This document shows, in pieces, positions 4,871-5,728 of a stretch of DNA of 5,728 nt. The notes under the pieces are model-generated. The model did no database searches. It worked only from the letters and a program-made list of their open reading frames with translations, and was not told where the DNA came from. How positions within the stretch are numbered: the stretch's first letter is position 1; every line of letters begins with the position of its first letter. A program made the translations under genes and the position numbers. The DNA lies in NCBI GenBank assembly GCA_030620005.1, contig JAUXAJ010000307.1, positions 1 to 5,728 of the forward strand. Direction: 5' to 3'. This stretch comes from Promethearchaeota archaeon. GTDB lineage: Archaea; Asgardarchaeota; Lokiarchaeia; Sigynarchaeales; SOKP01.

Positions 4871-5728
4871 TTGGCTGAATTAAATCAGGTTAAGGGAATA
4901 AACGCAAGACAGATCAAACTGCTTCAAGAAAACGGCATCGGCACGGCAGACGCCTTGGCAATGTCTCCTAATAACGTGGTGGCGGCGATCGACGGTTTAG
5001 GCGATAAGACGGCGAAAAAGCTGATTTGGAACGCTAGGAACGCCTTGGGAATGACTGAATTCGTTCAAGCGGTCGATATAGACGAGAACGTGGAATACAT
5101 CGCTACTGGCTCTTCTGAACTCGATCGCATTCTCGGAGGTGGCGTCCAGACGGGCAAGCTCACGGAAGTTTACGGTCCTTTCAAGTCGGGTAAGACCAAC
5201 TTTGCCCAAACGATTGCCGTGACCGTTCAATTACCGGCGAGTAAAGGAGGTCTGGGAGGTGCGGTCGCTTACGTCGACACGGAAAACACGTTCTCTAAAG
5301 AAAAGGTCAAGCGCATCGCAAAAAGGTTCGGGCTCGACCCAAAAAAAGTTTTATCGGGAATATTTCACGCCAGGATCTACAGTTCAGATCACCAAACCCA
5401 AATGATAATGAAGGCAGAAAACCTTTGCAAGACCCGAAACGTGCGATTGATCGTCGTGGATAGCTTGATGGCGTTAATGAGGGCGGAATACTTGGGGATC
5501 GGCATGCTCGCCAGGCGACAGGGTGTTCTCAACAACATGTTGCACGCTTTATCGAGAATTGCCGAGACCTATAACTGTGCAGTTTTGCTGACCAATCAAG
5601 TGGCCACGAAAATGATGGGAATGTTTTCTGGGAACGACGCCATTGGAGGAAACGGTAATTTCACGCATCGTGAATTGCTTCTAAATAGTTGCCCATGGCT
5701 GCCACTTCCGCGTCATGTTCAAGACTAA
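4871..5728 (+). CDS. radA: DNA repair and recombination protein RadA, split by a 31-base intron, 3' end outside window
   Basis: RadA is the archaeal RecA/Rad51 recombinase, which forms ATP-dependent filaments on single-stranded DNA and carries out strand exchange. Residues 5-60 hold the N-terminal helix-hairpin-helix domain (VKGI at 7-10, IDGLGDKTAKKL at 40-51). FVQA (64-67) is the FxxA polymerisation motif. GPFKSGKT (102-109) is Walker A, DTENTF (136-141) follows, LIVVDS (193-198) is Walker B, and TNQVATK (241-247) leads into loop 2. The match stops at AIGGN (257-261). Read without splicing, residues 262-285 are unrelated and end at TAA (5726-5728), well short of the usual 320-350 residues. 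From 5685 another frame gives IVAHGCHFRVMFKT, the normal continuation. I therefore read exon 1 as 4871-5653, an intron at 5654-5684, and exon 2 from 5685 past the window end. The TTG start is supported by a TATA box and Shine-Dalgarno site. A sequencing error or pseudogene is less likely given the RNA structure. Confidence 0.95.
   Translation: MAELNQVKGINARQIKLLQENGIGTADALAMSPNNVVAAIDGLGDKTAKKLIWNARNALGMTEFVQAVDIDENVEYIATGSSELDRILGGGVQTGKLTEVYGPFKSGKTNFAQTIAVTVQLPASKGGLGGAVAYVDTENTFSKEKVKRIAKRFGLDPKKVLSGIFHARIYSSDHQTQMIMKAENLCKTRNVRLIVVDSLMALMRAEYLGIGMLARRQGVLNNMLHALSRIAETYNCAVLLTNQVATKMMGMFSGNDAIGGNGNFTHRELLLNSCPWLPLPRHVQD
5654..5684 (+). other. 31-nt bulge-helix-bulge intron in radA mRNA
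   Basis: Removing these 31 bases joins AAC (Asn261) to ATA GTT GCC CAT GGC and restores conserved RadA sequence. The RNA folds as a BHB motif. GGAA (5648-5651, exon) pairs with TTCT (5679-5682, intron) in a 4-bp central helix (one G-U). The bulges are ACG (5652-5654) and AAA (5683-5685). The known endonuclease cuts after the second bulge base, which gives C5653/G5654 and A5684/A5685, exactly the junctions the protein needs. Inside, 5655-5665 pairs with 5669-5678 in ten base pairs (one U-G) with U5659 bulged and a CAT triloop. The outer helix is weak: A5647-U5686, then mismatches, with GCCAT (5639-5643) and ATGGC (5695-5699) able to close the structure further out. This is therefore a relaxed form of the motif. 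Confidence 0.87.

Noticed and set aside
4997..5230. Minus-strand frame inside radA
   Set aside because: It lies wholly within conserved RadA coding sequence and has no promoter or known motif.
5640..5690. Programmed ribosomal frameshift in radA
   Set aside because: A frameshift would leave about ten extra residues in a conserved block, and there is no slippery heptamer at the junction. Exact excision with a BHB fold explains more.
5651..5728. Intein insertion in RadA
   Set aside because: The insert is only 31 bases, breaks the frame, and lacks the Cys/Ser start and His-Asn end of an intein.

Overview
The window looks archaeal. A RadA recombinase gene lies at the right-hand end. Promoters carry archaeal TATA boxes about 25 bases before inferred transcript starts, at least one gene appears leaderless, TTG and GTG starts are used, and transcription units end in plain T-runs. 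A relaxed tRNA-type (bulge-helix-bulge, BHB) intron inside a protein gene would fit a TACK-group archaeon with a broad-specificity tRNA splicing endonuclease. I cannot name the genus.

Layout. 1-861 is AT-rich with no intact gene; it holds hairpins, homopolymer runs and at least one possible gene remnant (625-752, minus). 862-2663 is a very AT-rich island of two coupled minus-strand genes: a 375-residue trypsin-fold protein that seems to have lost its catalytic His and Ser, and a 224-residue protein I do not recognise. 2671-3411 (minus) encodes a low-complexity protein, acidic at the N-terminus and basic further on, with a short Gly-X-Y stretch and several internal repeats. 3569-4387 (minus) encodes a multi-pass membrane protein with HELSH and SPSNPDL motifs, probably an M50-like site-2-type metalloprotease. 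4453-4683 (minus) encodes a small protein that looks like a single LAGLIDADG domain without its catalytic acid. It is divergent from radA, which starts with TTG at 4871 behind a TATA box and a good Shine-Dalgarno site.

Main observation. The radA reading frame is conserved up to residue 261 (AIGGN) and then runs into 24 unrelated residues and a stop at 5726-5728. The expected RadA continuation, IVAHGCHFRVMFKT, is present in another frame from 5685. Removing exactly 31 bases (5654-5684) restores it. Those 31 bases form a strong hairpin. The RNA around both junctions folds into a 3-base bulge, a 4-bp helix and a 3-base bulge, and standard cleavage positions fall exactly at the two junctions required by the protein. 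The best reading is a tiny BHB intron in the radA mRNA, removed by the tRNA splicing endonuclease. A plain ORF caller would report a truncated RadA ending at 5728; the true 3' part of the gene lies beyond the window.

How the genes relate. The three left-hand genes run in the same direction with short gaps and may be one unit, but the change in base composition at about 2664 suggests the last two were added later. The M50-like gene and the LAGLIDADG-like gene appear to have their own promoters. I see no pathway that links all six genes.
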